This document shows, in pieces, positions 40,510 through 49,678 of a stretch of DNA of 56,253 nucleotides; position 1 is the stretch's first letter; each line of letters opens with the position of its first letter. The translations under genes were made by a program, and so were the position numbers. A model generated the notes under the pieces. It was not told where the DNA came from. It was given only the letters and a program-made list of their open reading frames with translations, and did not search any database. The DNA is from Candidatus Hydrogenedentota bacterium. GTDB taxonomy: Bacteria; Hydrogenedentota; Hydrogenedentia; Hydrogenedentales; CAITNO01. The DNA is taken from the NCBI GenBank assembly GCA_012730105.1, contig JAAYBJ010000053.1, forward strand, positions 1-56,253, given 5' to 3'.

Positions 40510-40635
40510 TTAGCGTTTCATATCCGTGCGGGTCGTGTCCTGTTCTTTCCAGAACATCTGGTAAAAGCAAAACACGTTTAAGGCGAGAATACACGCCCAC
40601 ACCAAGCCCATGAATATCCAGGACAACACGGTCAT
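40510..40635 (-). CDS. 41-residue membrane protein, probable small subunit of the NSS transporter
   Basis: This short gene is supported by GGGAGGAGG 7 nt before its ATG and a 4-nt overlap (ATGA) with the transporter stop. The peptide is one membrane helix (MTVLSWIFMGLVWACILALN) followed by a polar tail ending in TRTDMKR. Small one-helix partners encoded beside NSS transporters are known (MetS beside MetP, for methionine/alanine uptake). A similar role here is inferred from position and size, not from sequence similarity. Confidence 0.75.
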   Translation of the reverse strand: MTVLSWIFMGLVWACILALNVFCFYQMFWKEQDTTRTDMKR

Positions 40636-42203
40636 GGCTCTTCCTCCTCCCGGGCGCGTGACGCTTCTTCGAAGAACTTGGGGTGGGTTTTCCAGGCGAA
40701 CCGGACACCCCAAACGAGAAAGCCCGCCATGCCCGCTATGATAAGCCGCGCCAGCCAGCGGTAAGGCTGTGATTCCGCGGCGACTCCGCGCATAAGCACG
40801 CGGGCCACCAGCCCGTCATAGGCATACCATGCCAGCAGCAGGATCATGAATGTCGGGGTCACATATTTCATGATGTAGTAAAAAATGCGAGGCACCTGTA
40901 AATCCGCGCCAAGGTGCATTTCTTTCCACCCCCGGGCCATGCCGAATATCCAGGCAAAAACGACCGTTTCGATAGCGGCGAAAAGGACCAGGCCGAAATC
41001 GCCCACCCAGTAATCAATTTCATCCACCATGCCGTGATGCATGAACAGAATAATGGGCTGCATCATCAAGAACACGCTCACGCCGACAAGCGTCACGCCC
41101 TGCCTGCGCGTGAGCCGCAGTTCATCTTCAAGAAACACGAGCAGGGGCGTGAACATGGCCATGGACGATGTCAATCCCGCGAGAAACAACAGCAGGAACC
41201 ATAAGGTGCCGAAAATCTGTCCTGCCGGCATCTGCTGGAAAATCACCGGAAGCGCGAAAAAACCCAGCGAAAACGTGCCGCCCTTCGCTATGGTCTGCGC
41301 CTGGGCCGCTCCGAAAAACAACACGGCGGCTGGTATGGCGATGGTGCCGCCCAGGATAACCTCGGCAAACTCATTGGTGCCACAGGAGGCCAGCCCGCTC
41401 AACGTGATGTCATGGCGTTTTTTCAAATAACTCGCATAGGTGTGAATCATGCCCAGTCCGACGCTGAGCGTAAAAAACACCTGGCCTGTGGCGGCAATCC
41501 AGACATCCGACTTGAGCAGGGCGCCCCAGTCGCTGACGCGCCAGATTTGTGCGAGGCCGTCCCCGATGGTGCGCCCGTCCATGGGCGGAAGCGTCAGCAC
41601 CCGCACCGCCAGCACGATGCCGATGACAAGCAGGGTGGGCATGCAGTATTTGGCGACAATTTCAATGCCCTTGGAAATGCCCCGTCCGAACACGAAAATA
41701 TTGATGGCGAAGGTTGCCAGGAAGAACAGATAGGAGTGCGGATTGAAGGAAAACAGGCCGCCATTCATGCCCAGGTAGTTTGAGAATACGGCTTCCATCT
41801 CTTCATTGCTGGTTTGTCCCCAGTAGGCGCCTGTCATGGTCTGCCACGCGTAGCCCAGTGACCACGACTCGATATAGATGTAATATACGCCCACCATGGC
41901 CGGCAGGAGCACCCCGAAAATGCCCAGGTATTTGGCAACCGGATGGCGCCAAAGACGATGAAACATGCCCGGCGTGCTGCCATGTCCGAAGCCGCCGCCA
42001 TGTCGGCCGATGGTCCATTCCATCCACATCAAGGGAATGCCCAGCAGTACCATCGCGAGGAGATACGGCACCATGAAGGCGCCACCGAACTGCGCGGCCT
42101 TCCCGGGGAAACGGAGAAAGTTCCCCAGGCCGATGGCGTTGCCCGCCATCGCCATAATCAGGCCGAAACGCGTTGCCCATCCGTCCGGCCGCCGTATATT
42201 CAT
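40632..42203 (-). CDS. Neurotransmitter:sodium symporter (NSS/SNF) family transporter
   Basis: The product is 523 aa with about 12 membrane helices. The first helix carries the family signature WATRFGLIMAMAGNAIGLGN-FLRFP, which contributes to Na+ and substrate binding in LeuT. GGAFMVPYL and GIPLMWMEWTIGR follow as usual. Helix 6 has VFFTLSVGLGMIHTYASY. Members import amino acids or related amines with Na+. A purine-rich AAAAGGAG touches the ATG directly, an unusually short spacing, but no better start fits the first helix. It is cotranslated with the 41-residue gene. Confidence 0.92.
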   Translation of the reverse strand: MNIRRPDGWATRFGLIMAMAGNAIGLGNFLRFPGKAAQFGGAFMVPYLLAMVLLGIPLMWMEWTIGRHGGGFGHGSTPGMFHRLWRHPVAKYLGIFGVLLPAMVGVYYIYIESWSLGYAWQTMTGAYWGQTSNEEMEAVFSNYLGMNGGLFSFNPHSYLFFLATFAINIFVFGRGISKGIEIVAKYCMPTLLVIGIVLAVRVLTLPPMDGRTIGDGLAQIWRVSDWGALLKSDVWIAATGQVFFTLSVGLGMIHTYASYLKKRHDITLSGLASCGTNEFAEVILGGTIAIPAAVLFFGAAQAQTIAKGGTFSLGFFALPVIFQQMPAGQIFGTLWFLLLFLAGLTSSMAMFTPLLVFLEDELRLTRRQGVTLVGVSVFLMMQPIILFMHHGMVDEIDYWVGDFGLVLFAAIETVVFAWIFGMARGWKEMHLGADLQVPRIFYYIMKYVTPTFMILLLAWYAYDGLVARVLMRGVAAESQPYRWLARLIIAGMAGFLVWGVRFAWKTHPKFFEEASRAREEEEP

Positions 42204-42363
42204 CTCCTTTTCTCCATCGAAGCTCCTGTGTGTTGTTTTCTCTTTTCAACCCGCGGGAACAAGCACGCAAGAAAACCTTCCCCTGTTATGCAAAAGTATA
42301 AGGATTACCCCGCGCCGGGTCAATATACCGCAGCCAGATGCCCTAATCCTGGAACCACCCGCC

Positions 42364-45078
42364 TTAGAATCGGATGGCGCTGCCGGGGAAGGCGACCAGG
42401 CTGAATTCGACATTGACATCGAAGCCTGATTCCCGGTCGCGGAAACGCAGCGCCGTTTCCCAGCAGTCAAATTTGTGCCGAAGTTCATAGGTCTGGCTGC
42501 GCATGTAGCCGCCCTTCAGGTTATAGATATGTTCGAACCCGACCGCCCATTTTTCATTGAGCCGGTATCCCATTCCGTAAAGGATTTCACGGTTGAAAAT
42601 TTCGCCCCGGGTGTCGGTATAAGCGAATCCCAGGCGACTGGTGATTTTTCCGCCCAGAAGCGTGTTGTCGTAATAGACCTGGGTCAGTAACCTGGCAAAG
42701 TCCGCAGTGGCGGATCTGTAGTTTTCAGCCTCTTCATTGTAATAATCGTTGAAGAGTTCCTCATAGGCATCGTAGAACCAGCGCTTGTAGAGGGGTGGCG
42801 TATCTCCCAGATAAAAATCCTCATCGATATTGTGTTTTTCACCGACTACCTGCACACCCCACCACGGCCGGGGACGCACATCGATTTCAAATTCGTAGTC
42901 ATCGGCCTTCCGAACCTCGTTCCAGAAATCGTTGCCCTGGTAGAGGGTAAGACGCGCGGCCTGCCAGACTTCGTTGGTTTCCGCGTCCTTCCCGTAAAAG
43001 ACATTGTTGATTTTCGTTTCAATACGGCTGCGCCCGTATACATTGTCCAGACTGTCAAAACGGGGCGCCTTTTCCGCGGCCAGGGTGGAGCTGGGCCGAT
43101 AGGAATAGGTGATGGAGGGTTCGATCACATGCTTGAACCCGGAAAATCCCAAGAAACCGGGGTACACTTTATGGAGGCGGGTCTGAGCAGTGACGCCGAA
43201 GGTGTTCGAGAAGCGGGTGGCGCTATCGTCCCAGTCTGCGGTGCGCTGATACCAAGCCCCTTCGGCTTCGTAGAAGGGGGTAATATTCAGGCTTTTTACG
43301 GGTTCCCAGTCGTAGGTTAATCGAGCGATGTGGATGCTTCGGGCCCCTTCCATATCCATCCATTTCTGGCGGTTGTAACCGGAAATGGTGTCATAAGACA
43401 CGAAGAAATTATGCGCCAGCGGCCGTTCGATGAGGTGGAAGGCCGCTTCGGGCAGGCTTTCCGTTTCACTGATCCAAGAATGGGTATTGACCCGCGCTGT
43501 GCCGGAAGCGATAAAATCCGGGTGCCGATAGGTGATATTGGCAAAGGTACGCGGCGTGGTGCGGTTCCGATAGTCGTCATAGAAGAAATCTTTGTAAAAA
43601 TCCTCATCCGACCAATGTTCCGCTTCCATGCGCAGGACCAGGTTGTCATCGTATTCCCAGCGGTGGCGCAGCATGCCGTATCCCCGGTCCTCCGTGGTGT
43701 GCAGCACGTGTGCTTCCCCCTTGGTGCGGTATAGATAGGAGGAGGGCTTGCGCATGAAATCATAATAAAGATCGCCTCCCAGTCCCACGCCCTCTTTCTC
43801 TGTCGGCATGATACGCGGTCCGGCGGTTACCTCGGGACTGATCTCGAACTGGGTGCCGACGTTAGCGAAATAGCCGATTTCGGCGCGGCGTCCGCTTTCG
43901 TAGTCCAGCATGTACGGCCGGTTTTCACCGCCGCGATAAAAGGGGATATAAAAGGGCGTTTTTACACGGCCCAGGTACAGGCGCGCCTTGCGGACGGTGA
44001 TATCTTCCTTGCCTTTCAAGGTCAATTCATCCACATGAATGCGGTAATGGGGATTGGGCCTCGGACACGTGGTCAGCCACGCGTCCTTGATGACGGCGTC
44101 ATCGGGACCGTTAATCTGAATCTGGGCGGCATCATAATGAAAAATGGTGGCGACCCCCTGGGCGTTGCGAATCTCACCACTTTCTTTGGCAAAATCATAG
44201 TCCACGTATTCGGCACGCATTTCCCGGGTGGGTTCCACGACATGGAGGTTTTCCGCTAGCAGTCTTCCCATGCTCAGGCGCCGTTTCGCAAAGCGTTGCT
44301 CATCGGGTCCGGGTTCGAGGATAAAGGTGCGCTCGACGATTTCGGGGTCGGGGGCGGTATACGTCAGTTTGTCCGCGGTCAGCGTCGATTCGTGTTGCCG
44401 GACGCGCACGTTTCCGACGGCCTGGTAGTGGCCTTCGGCCTCGGAATACCGGAATGCGTCCGACTCGAACAGCATGGCGCCCAATCGTAAATGCACATTA
44501 TCGTTCAGCACCGTCTCGTTGGTATTCAGGTCGGTAACCATAGAATCGGCTTCGATATCCCGCAGTGGTTCCGTCCAGTCGGGCGGCTCGAAGCCCAGGC
44601 TGGTTTCACCGAATTCAAGGGGGCGCAGGAGCGCATCCTGAAGGGTGCGCTTGTCCAGCTGTTCCAGGGGGTTCGCTGAAGGCCGGCTGGGCCTGGGCGC
44701 GCGAATGCCGCCGGTATTTAAAGGGACACGCCGATAGGTGGTGACGGGGGCCGATTCGCCTTCAACAGGTTCCGCCGGGGGCACATCGTCCCCCTTCGGA
44801 GATTCCGTAGCGGCGGATGAAGCGCCGTCTTCCGCCGGGACAGCCTTCTCGGCAGGATCCGCTTCGACGATTATTAATGGCTGTTCCTCGATCGTCTCGG
44901 CGGCCTCTTGCCCGTCGCGCAATTTGGCCAGGGTTGCAAGGGCCTGGTTGAAGTTGTGCCGGTTCGCCTCCGCATCCCGCACGGCGGGATGCTGCCGTTG
45001 CACGGCCACTGCGGGGAACATGGCGCCAAGAATGACCGCAGCCATTAAAAGTATGTCACGTCTGGAGTTAAGCTTCAT
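42364..45078 (-). CDS. lptD: LPS-assembly protein LptD (OstA/Imp)
   Basis: The product is 904 aa. A signal-like N-terminus precedes a low-complexity stretch rich in Glu, Pro and Ala (~40-130). An OstA/LptA-like N-terminal domain lies around 180-300 (MVTDLNTNETVLNDNVHLRL, YSEAEGHYQAVGNVRVRQHE). The remainder is the outer-membrane barrel, with alternating aromatic strands and LptD phrases such as PFYIPFYRGG and FYEAEGAWYQRTAD. It inserts lipopolysaccharide into the outer leaflet. Its presence implies LPS and an outer membrane. It lies 24 bp after the Pro-rich small gene and was likely cotranscribed with a PfkB kinase. The disulfide-forming Cys pairs known in E. coli were not evident. Confidence 0.88.
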   Translation of the reverse strand: MKLNSRRDILLMAAVILGAMFPAVAVQRQHPAVRDAEANRHNFNQALATLAKLRDGQEAAETIEEQPLIIVEADPAEKAVPAEDGASSAATESPKGDDVPPAEPVEGESAPVTTYRRVPLNTGGIRAPRPSRPSANPLEQLDKRTLQDALLRPLEFGETSLGFEPPDWTEPLRDIEADSMVTDLNTNETVLNDNVHLRLGAMLFESDAFRYSEAEGHYQAVGNVRVRQHESTLTADKLTYTAPDPEIVERTFILEPGPDEQRFAKRRLSMGRLLAENLHVVEPTREMRAEYVDYDFAKESGEIRNAQGVATIFHYDAAQIQINGPDDAVIKDAWLTTCPRPNPHYRIHVDELTLKGKEDITVRKARLYLGRVKTPFYIPFYRGGENRPYMLDYESGRRAEIGYFANVGTQFEISPEVTAGPRIMPTEKEGVGLGGDLYYDFMRKPSSYLYRTKGEAHVLHTTEDRGYGMLRHRWEYDDNLVLRMEAEHWSDEDFYKDFFYDDYRNRTTPRTFANITYRHPDFIASGTARVNTHSWISETESLPEAAFHLIERPLAHNFFVSYDTISGYNRQKWMDMEGARSIHIARLTYDWEPVKSLNITPFYEAEGAWYQRTADWDDSATRFSNTFGVTAQTRLHKVYPGFLGFSGFKHVIEPSITYSYRPSSTLAAEKAPRFDSLDNVYGRSRIETKINNVFYGKDAETNEVWQAARLTLYQGNDFWNEVRKADDYEFEIDVRPRPWWGVQVVGEKHNIDEDFYLGDTPPLYKRWFYDAYEELFNDYYNEEAENYRSATADFARLLTQVYYDNTLLGGKITSRLGFAYTDTRGEIFNREILYGMGYRLNEKWAVGFEHIYNLKGGYMRSQTYELRHKFDCWETALRFRDRESGFDVNVEFSLVAFPGSAIRF

Positions 45079-45102
45079 CGGCCTACCACCATGGTTGAGG
45101 TT

Positions 45103-45504
45103 CTATTTCGGCAATACAAACCAGAAGGTCGCCACGTGCTGGGACCCGCCGGACTTTGGACGCGTCTGCTGTTGTTCGGTCTGCTGTGTAGTGAGGGGCG
45201 GCGCCGGCGCGGGTTCCGGTGTCTTGACCGGCTCGGGGGCGGGGGCGGCGGCGGGGCGCGCCACCGGTTTGCCTTCCTCGTCATATTCCCATTGAAGTTC
45301 CTGCACAGTCGTGGTTGTGGACGGCGCCGGGGCCGTGGATTCCACGGTTTCCAGGTCCGAGGACGGCATCCGGGGCGTTGCCTGGCCCGCGGAAGCGCCA
45401 TCGCTCATACCCGCTGGCGGCGCCAATTCCGCTTCCTGGATAACCGGTGCACCCATGTTTTGTCCCGTGATTGCCAGTACGATACAGATGGCCAACATGC
45501 TCAT
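45103..45504 (-). CDS. Small Pro-rich exported or membrane-anchored protein
   Basis: The product is 133 aa. ATG 45504 overlaps the kinase stop by 4 nt (ATGA), which fixes the start. A short hydrophobic N-terminus (MSMLAICIVLAITG) may be a signal or anchor. The rest is disordered: Pro/Ala/Thr-rich with EWDYDEEGKPV-like polar text and a run of PAPEPVKTPEPAPAP, then a Gln-rich part and the tail HVATFWFVLPK. No family is recognised. Its place directly before lptD suggests envelope function, but this is only context. Confidence 0.65.
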   Translation of the reverse strand: MSMLAICIVLAITGQNMGAPVIQEAELAPPAGMSDGASAGQATPRMPSSDLETVESTAPAPSTTTTVQELQWEYDEEGKPVARPAAAPAPEPVKTPEPAPAPPLTTQQTEQQQTRPKSGGSQHVATFWFVLPK

Positions 45505-46436
45505 GACAAGGTCTCCATGAATGCCAACGCCTGATCCAGGCTGGTCACGGCCTCCGCGCCGCCCATGTGCTGGACGGTAAGGCCGCCGACCGCGTTGGCA
45601 AGGCGGGCGCACTTTTCCATCTCCCAGCCCTGCAGCCACGCATAGAGGAAGCCGCCGCAGGAGGCGTCCCCGGCGCCGGTGGTATCCACGACCTCGACCC
45701 GGTGGGCGGGCAGGCGGCAGGCCTGTTCGCCCTGTCTGACATAAACGCCTTCAGCGCCCAGTTTGATCACGGCGATTTTGACCCCCCGGTCGAGGTAAAA
45801 TGCTGCGATGCCTTCCGGCGTATCGCGGCCGGTATACTGGCAGGCTTCTTCAAAACTTGAAAAAATAATATCGAGATGCGGCAACGACGGCTCGATAAGC
45901 GGCAGCCAGACCCCTTTGCCGTCATAGCAGGTGTCCATGCTGGTGGCAACGCCCAGTGCCCGGGCGCGTTCGAAAACACGGCCCATGGGAGCGCCGTCCA
46001 GGCGCGGCATGATCGCCGGGCCGCCCCAGTGAAACACGCGGGCCTTGCCGATCATGTCAAAATCCATGTCCTCTTCGCAGGTATCCGCGTTGGCGCCCAC
46101 ATGGTGCAGAAAGGTGCGTTCACCGGCGCCGTCGATCAGCACGACCGTGGCCGAAGAACGCGAGGTTTCAGCGCGTTTCACTCCGCTTACGTCCACGCCG
46201 TTGTGCCGCATCGCGGAAAGCAGATAGTCGCCGAAACCATCCGTGCCCACGCGGCCAAGAAAGGCCGCTTTGCCGCCCAACTGGCAGAAAGCGCTTGCGG
46301 TGACCGCGGCCAGGCCGCCCAGGTGCATTTCCAGCTTCGGCACCAGTCCGAGCGTACCGCGCCGCGGCACTTCGTCGACGGGCCGCACCATGACGTCAGC
46401 GCATACCACACCTACCGATACCAGATCATACGGCAT
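45501..46436 (-). CDS. PfkB-family carbohydrate kinase (ribokinase-like)
   Basis: The product is 311 aa. The N-terminal strand SVGVVCADVMVRPVDEVPRRG and the GG segment LGGLAAVTASAFCQLGGKAAF match ribokinase-type sugar kinases. The C-terminal PfkB signature is DTTGAGDASCGGFLYAW, where Asp (in GAGD) is the catalytic base. It phosphorylates a sugar or nucleoside with ATP; the acceptor is unknown. AAGGA precedes the ATG at a 9-nt spacing. It heads a three-gene unit with the Pro-rich protein and lptD. Confidence 0.88.
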   Translation of the reverse strand: MPYDLVSVGVVCADVMVRPVDEVPRRGTLGLVPKLEMHLGGLAAVTASAFCQLGGKAAFLGRVGTDGFGDYLLSAMRHNGVDVSGVKRAETSRSSATVVLIDGAGERTFLHHVGANADTCEEDMDFDMIGKARVFHWGGPAIMPRLDGAPMGRVFERARALGVATSMDTCYDGKGVWLPLIEPSLPHLDIIFSSFEEACQYTGRDTPEGIAAFYLDRGVKIAVIKLGAEGVYVRQGEQACRLPAHRVEVVDTTGAGDASCGGFLYAWLQGWEMEKCARLANAVGGLTVQHMGGAEAVTSLDQALAFMETLS

Positions 46437-46898
46437 TCAAACAGTCCTTTTTCCGCCCGAATAAAAAATATTTCTTCGCAAAGAATACCCACATCGAAAG
46501 ACAGCACCGGGGAAACCTGACAAAGCGGTCACGCCCCGAGCTTGGCCCAATCTTGCGGCGCGCGGCCTCCGGCAGATCCTGAATTATCCAATGCTGAAAG
46601 GCGGCACAGCCTGGGAAACAGTATACCAAGAGCACAGGGCGTTCGCAAATCCGCAGGGAACATGCGTCCGGCAGGCTGAAAGGATCGATTGTGGGCTGAA
46701 AAAGTCACCCGTTCTGGATATATCAGGCCGTGTTGGAGTAAAGCCACCTGTGCCCGTTTTGGGAATTATTCGTAGTCACTTCCGTCCTCCTTGAAGGAGG
46801 CGGAAATCCTTTTCAAAGATATCAGCGCTTTTTGCGCCGGATCGCGACAACTATGGTATTATCAGCTTTCAATACAAACCCAAGCTGGAGTCACGTGC
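46437..46898. promoter_or_regulatory. Divergent spacer between PfkB kinase and antiporter genes
   Basis: This 462-bp region has no supported gene. A perfect odd-centred palindrome CCTCCTTGAAGGAGG lies at 46786-46800. TATTAT at 46855-46860 with a poor TTTGCG upstream is a weak candidate promoter for the antiporter. CTGGAG at 46885-46890 is the ribosome site for GTG 46899. The open frame from TTG 46791 includes this spacer, but its first 36 codons do not resemble the transporter family. Confidence 0.4.
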
Positions 46899-49382
46899 GT
46901 GGCGCTGATTACCGATCCAACCCTCATATTTACGGTCATGGTAGTAACGACCCTGGTGATGCCTCTTCTTGCAGAGAAATTGCGCATTCCAGACATGGTG
47001 CTGTTGTTATTGTCAGGGGCCCTTTTAGGCCCCCACGGCTTGGGCCTGCTTGAACGCAATTCCGCCATCATGCTGTTTAGTTCGGTGGGCCTGTTGTACA
47101 TCATGTTTCTTGCCGGCCTGGAAATCGACCTGCACCAGTTTATCCAGTCCCGCAATCGCAGCCTGGTCTTCGGTCTGTTGACTTTTTCCATTCCCCAGGG
47201 CCTGGGCACGCTGCTTGGCCGCTATGTGCTTTCCATGGACTGGCCGGAAGCCATCTTGCTGGCGAGCATGTTTGCCTCCCATACGCTGCTGGCCTACCCG
47301 GTGGCGAGCCGGCTGGGCATCGCGCGCAGCGAGTCGGTTGCCGTGACCATCGGCGCCACCATCATTACGGACATTATGGCGCTGATGGTTCTGGCGGTGA
47401 TTGCCGACGCGGCCAAGGGGATCGCGCTTACCCCGCTTTTCTGGATAGAGATCCTGGCCAGCCTGGGTGTGCTTGTTGCCGTGGGATGGTGGGGTATCCC
47501 CTGGTTGAGCCGGTGGTTCTTCCGCAACAACAGCGAAAACGGCGGCGCCCAGTTTCTGTTTGTCCTCGGCACGGTCTGCGCCTTCGCGTACGCGTCCCAT
47601 TACGCGCGCATGGAGCCCATTATCGGGGCGTTCCTGGCGGGCATCGCTTTCAACCGCCTGATACCCCGGCACGGCACCCTGATGAACCGGGTGGAATTCG
47701 TCGGACACACGGTGTTCATTCCCTTCTTCCTGATTTCGGTGGGTATGCTGGTGAATCTTGGGGATCTTGCGCGGGACACACGCAGTTGGCTGGTTGCGGC
47801 AACCATGGTTTGCGGCGTCATTGTGACGAAATATCTTGCCGCGCAGGCGGCGCGCCGCCTCTTCGGGTACGGCAAAGCGGAGGGGCAGGTCATGTTCGGC
47901 TTGAGTGTGGTGCAGGCGGCGGCGACGCTCGCCGCGGCGCTGGTGGGCTTTGAACTCAAGATTTTTGACGTATCCGTGTTGAACGGCGCCGTGGCCATGA
48001 TTATGGTCACCTGTCCCCTGGGCTCCTGGGCTGTGGAACGCTACGGTCGCTATGTGCCGGCGGAACCCGTGAAACGGGCGGCGCCCAGTCAGGCCGGCCA
48101 GCGCCTGCTCATCCCGGTGGTGAATCTCGTGGGTGCGACGCGCCTGTTGGATCTTGCCTTTGTCCTGCGCGATGATACCCGGGAAAGCATGCTTCATCCC
48201 CTTACCGTCATTCCAGATGCGAGTGACACCTCGACATCACTGGCGGAAGGGGAAAAACTGATGGCACGCTGTCTGGCGCATGCCGCTTCCGCGGAAATCC
48301 CCCTGGAACCCCGGGTGCGGATCAGCAACAACGTTTCCGACGGCATTATCCGGGCCGTCCAAGAAATGCGCGTGGGACTCGCCATGTTCGGCTGGGGAAC
48401 TAACAAAACCGTGGCCAGCCGTATCTTCGGCACCGTGCGCACACGGATGCTGCAAGACTGTCCCTCAAGGTTGTTGTTTTGCCGGATTGTCATGCCGTTG
48501 AATACCACCCGCAGACTGCTGCTCCTGCTGCCGCCGCTTGCCGGGCGCCGCACGGATATTGAAGATGTCCTTTGTGAATCCAAACGCCTGGCCCAAAAAC
48601 TGGGTGCGGAACTGCAGCTCTACCTATGCGAACCCTCGGAAGCCGAACACTTGAGTGGCCTGACGGAAAACGCGAAACCCGAAGTGCCGCTGACGCTCGT
48701 GACGGTGGCGGACTGGTTTGCGGCTCGAAACCGGATGTTTAATGAAATACAGCCCGATGACATGGTAATCCTGCCCATGGAACGTCCCATGACGGCCTTT
48801 TGGACGCCAAGTATGGACCGGCTTCCGGATCTCATGGCCCATCGCTATCCCCGGATGAACCTGTTGGTCGCTTATCCCGCCCTGCTGGAAGAAGGGATAT
48901 CAATCGATTATGAAGTTGAAGAAAGCCCCGACCTGGCCAGGATCATTCCCGTTGCGCTGGCCAATGAGGCCACACGGGACGAGGCCTTGAAAACGATGAC
49001 CGGCCGTGTGCCGGGCTGGACGGAAACGCAGCAAAAACGCGCGTATAGGCTGCTGCAAGGCGCTGCGGGCGCCTACCCGGTGGAAATGGCGCCGGGCACG
49101 GTATTGCTGCATACCCACAGCGAAAGCGTGGATGAAACGACACTTCTCATAGGGGTGGGCGACGCGGGCTGGCGTTTTCCGGGGATAGACCTTCCCGCAC
49201 GGGTCATCCTGTCGCTTATAAGCCCCGTGGAAAAATCGCCGGAACATCACCTGGCAGCCTTGTCACAACTGGCCCGCGCATTTCGGGAGGGCAGCCTTTC
49301 CCGGAATATTCAGGACGGAAGTTCCGCGGACGATATTGCCCGGAGCCTGCGTGAAATTACCGCAAAGGTGCGCATTTCGTAA
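46899..49382 (+). CDS. CPA2-family cation/proton antiporter with Usp-like C-terminal half
   Basis: The product is 827 aa. Residues ~5-395 are a 12-13-helix Na+/H+ or K+/H+ exchanger domain (KefB/NapA type): LIFTVMVVTTLVMPLLAEKL, MFLAGLEIDLHQF, GATIITDIMALMVLAV with the transport Asp, and AFLAGIAFNRLIPRHGTLMNR. The C-terminal ~430 residues are soluble and look like two UspA-like units (LLIPVVNLVGATRLLDLA; LLLLPPLAGRRTDIEDVL). GTG 46899 follows GGAG at 8 nt and begins just before helix 1. It exchanges monovalent cations for protons at the inner membrane, with possible nucleotide control through the Usp part. Confidence 0.88.
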   Translation: MALITDPTLIFTVMVVTTLVMPLLAEKLRIPDMVLLLLSGALLGPHGLGLLERNSAIMLFSSVGLLYIMFLAGLEIDLHQFIQSRNRSLVFGLLTFSIPQGLGTLLGRYVLSMDWPEAILLASMFASHTLLAYPVASRLGIARSESVAVTIGATIITDIMALMVLAVIADAAKGIALTPLFWIEILASLGVLVAVGWWGIPWLSRWFFRNNSENGGAQFLFVLGTVCAFAYASHYARMEPIIGAFLAGIAFNRLIPRHGTLMNRVEFVGHTVFIPFFLISVGMLVNLGDLARDTRSWLVAATMVCGVIVTKYLAAQAARRLFGYGKAEGQVMFGLSVVQAAATLAAALVGFELKIFDVSVLNGAVAMIMVTCPLGSWAVERYGRYVPAEPVKRAAPSQAGQRLLIPVVNLVGATRLLDLAFVLRDDTRESMLHPLTVIPDASDTSTSLAEGEKLMARCLAHAASAEIPLEPRVRISNNVSDGIIRAVQEMRVGLAMFGWGTNKTVASRIFGTVRTRMLQDCPSRLLFCRIVMPLNTTRRLLLLLPPLAGRRTDIEDVLCESKRLAQKLGAELQLYLCEPSEAEHLSGLTENAKPEVPLTLVTVADWFAARNRMFNEIQPDDMVILPMERPMTAFWTPSMDRLPDLMAHRYPRMNLLVAYPALLEEGISIDYEVEESPDLARIIPVALANEATRDEALKTMTGRVPGWTETQQKRAYRLLQGAAGAYPVEMAPGTVLLHTHSESVDETTLLIGVGDAGWRFPGIDLPARVILSLISPVEKSPEHHLAALSQLARAFREGSLSRNIQDGSSADDIARSLREITAKVRIS

Positions 49383-49534
49383 GCGTGCATCACGGCAGGC
49401 TTCTACATAATCCCTGACGCCCGTTCGGCCGGCGGATACGCCCCCGTGTCCCGCGATACATAACAATGTGGATTTCGCCTGCAATCCAACGCCCAAAAGT
49501 ATTCATGCTAAAAACGGCTGTTGACGCCGGGAAA

Positions 49535-49627
49535 CCTTCTTAAAAGAAGGGACCGAAAGGACATAAAGGACGCACCAACCGGGAGAACGTTTTACTGTCC
49601 TTTTGGTCGTTTATGTCCTTTAAGTCC
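49535..49627. repeat. Compound inverted-repeat element between convergent transporter genes
   Basis: A perfect palindrome, CCTTCTT-AA-AAGAAGG, lies at 49535-49550. Next to it a 22-bp arm rich in AAAGGAC units (49550-49571) pairs with a second arm rich in GTCCTTT units (49606-49627), with three mismatches. An extra GTCCTTT is at 49597. The element sits between two gene ends and may terminate both transcripts, but the AAAGGAC iteration suggests a dispersed genomic repeat. Confidence 0.65.
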
Positions 49628-49678
49628 TTTGGTTTGAAAACCGCTTCAGAATCCAACAGCCATTTTTAGGTTAAATCC

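Noticed and set aside
40476-40513. Bidirectional terminator between the pilus operon and the NSS small gene
   Set aside because: Only a 7-bp inverted repeat (CTAAACG/CGTTTAG) with a 24-nt loop and no T-run; it simply contains the two stop codons.
47025-48197. A 390-codon minus-strand frame inside the antiporter gene
   Set aside because: It is His/Arg/Gln-rich, typical of a shadow frame, and the plus strand encodes a clear CPA2 transporter.
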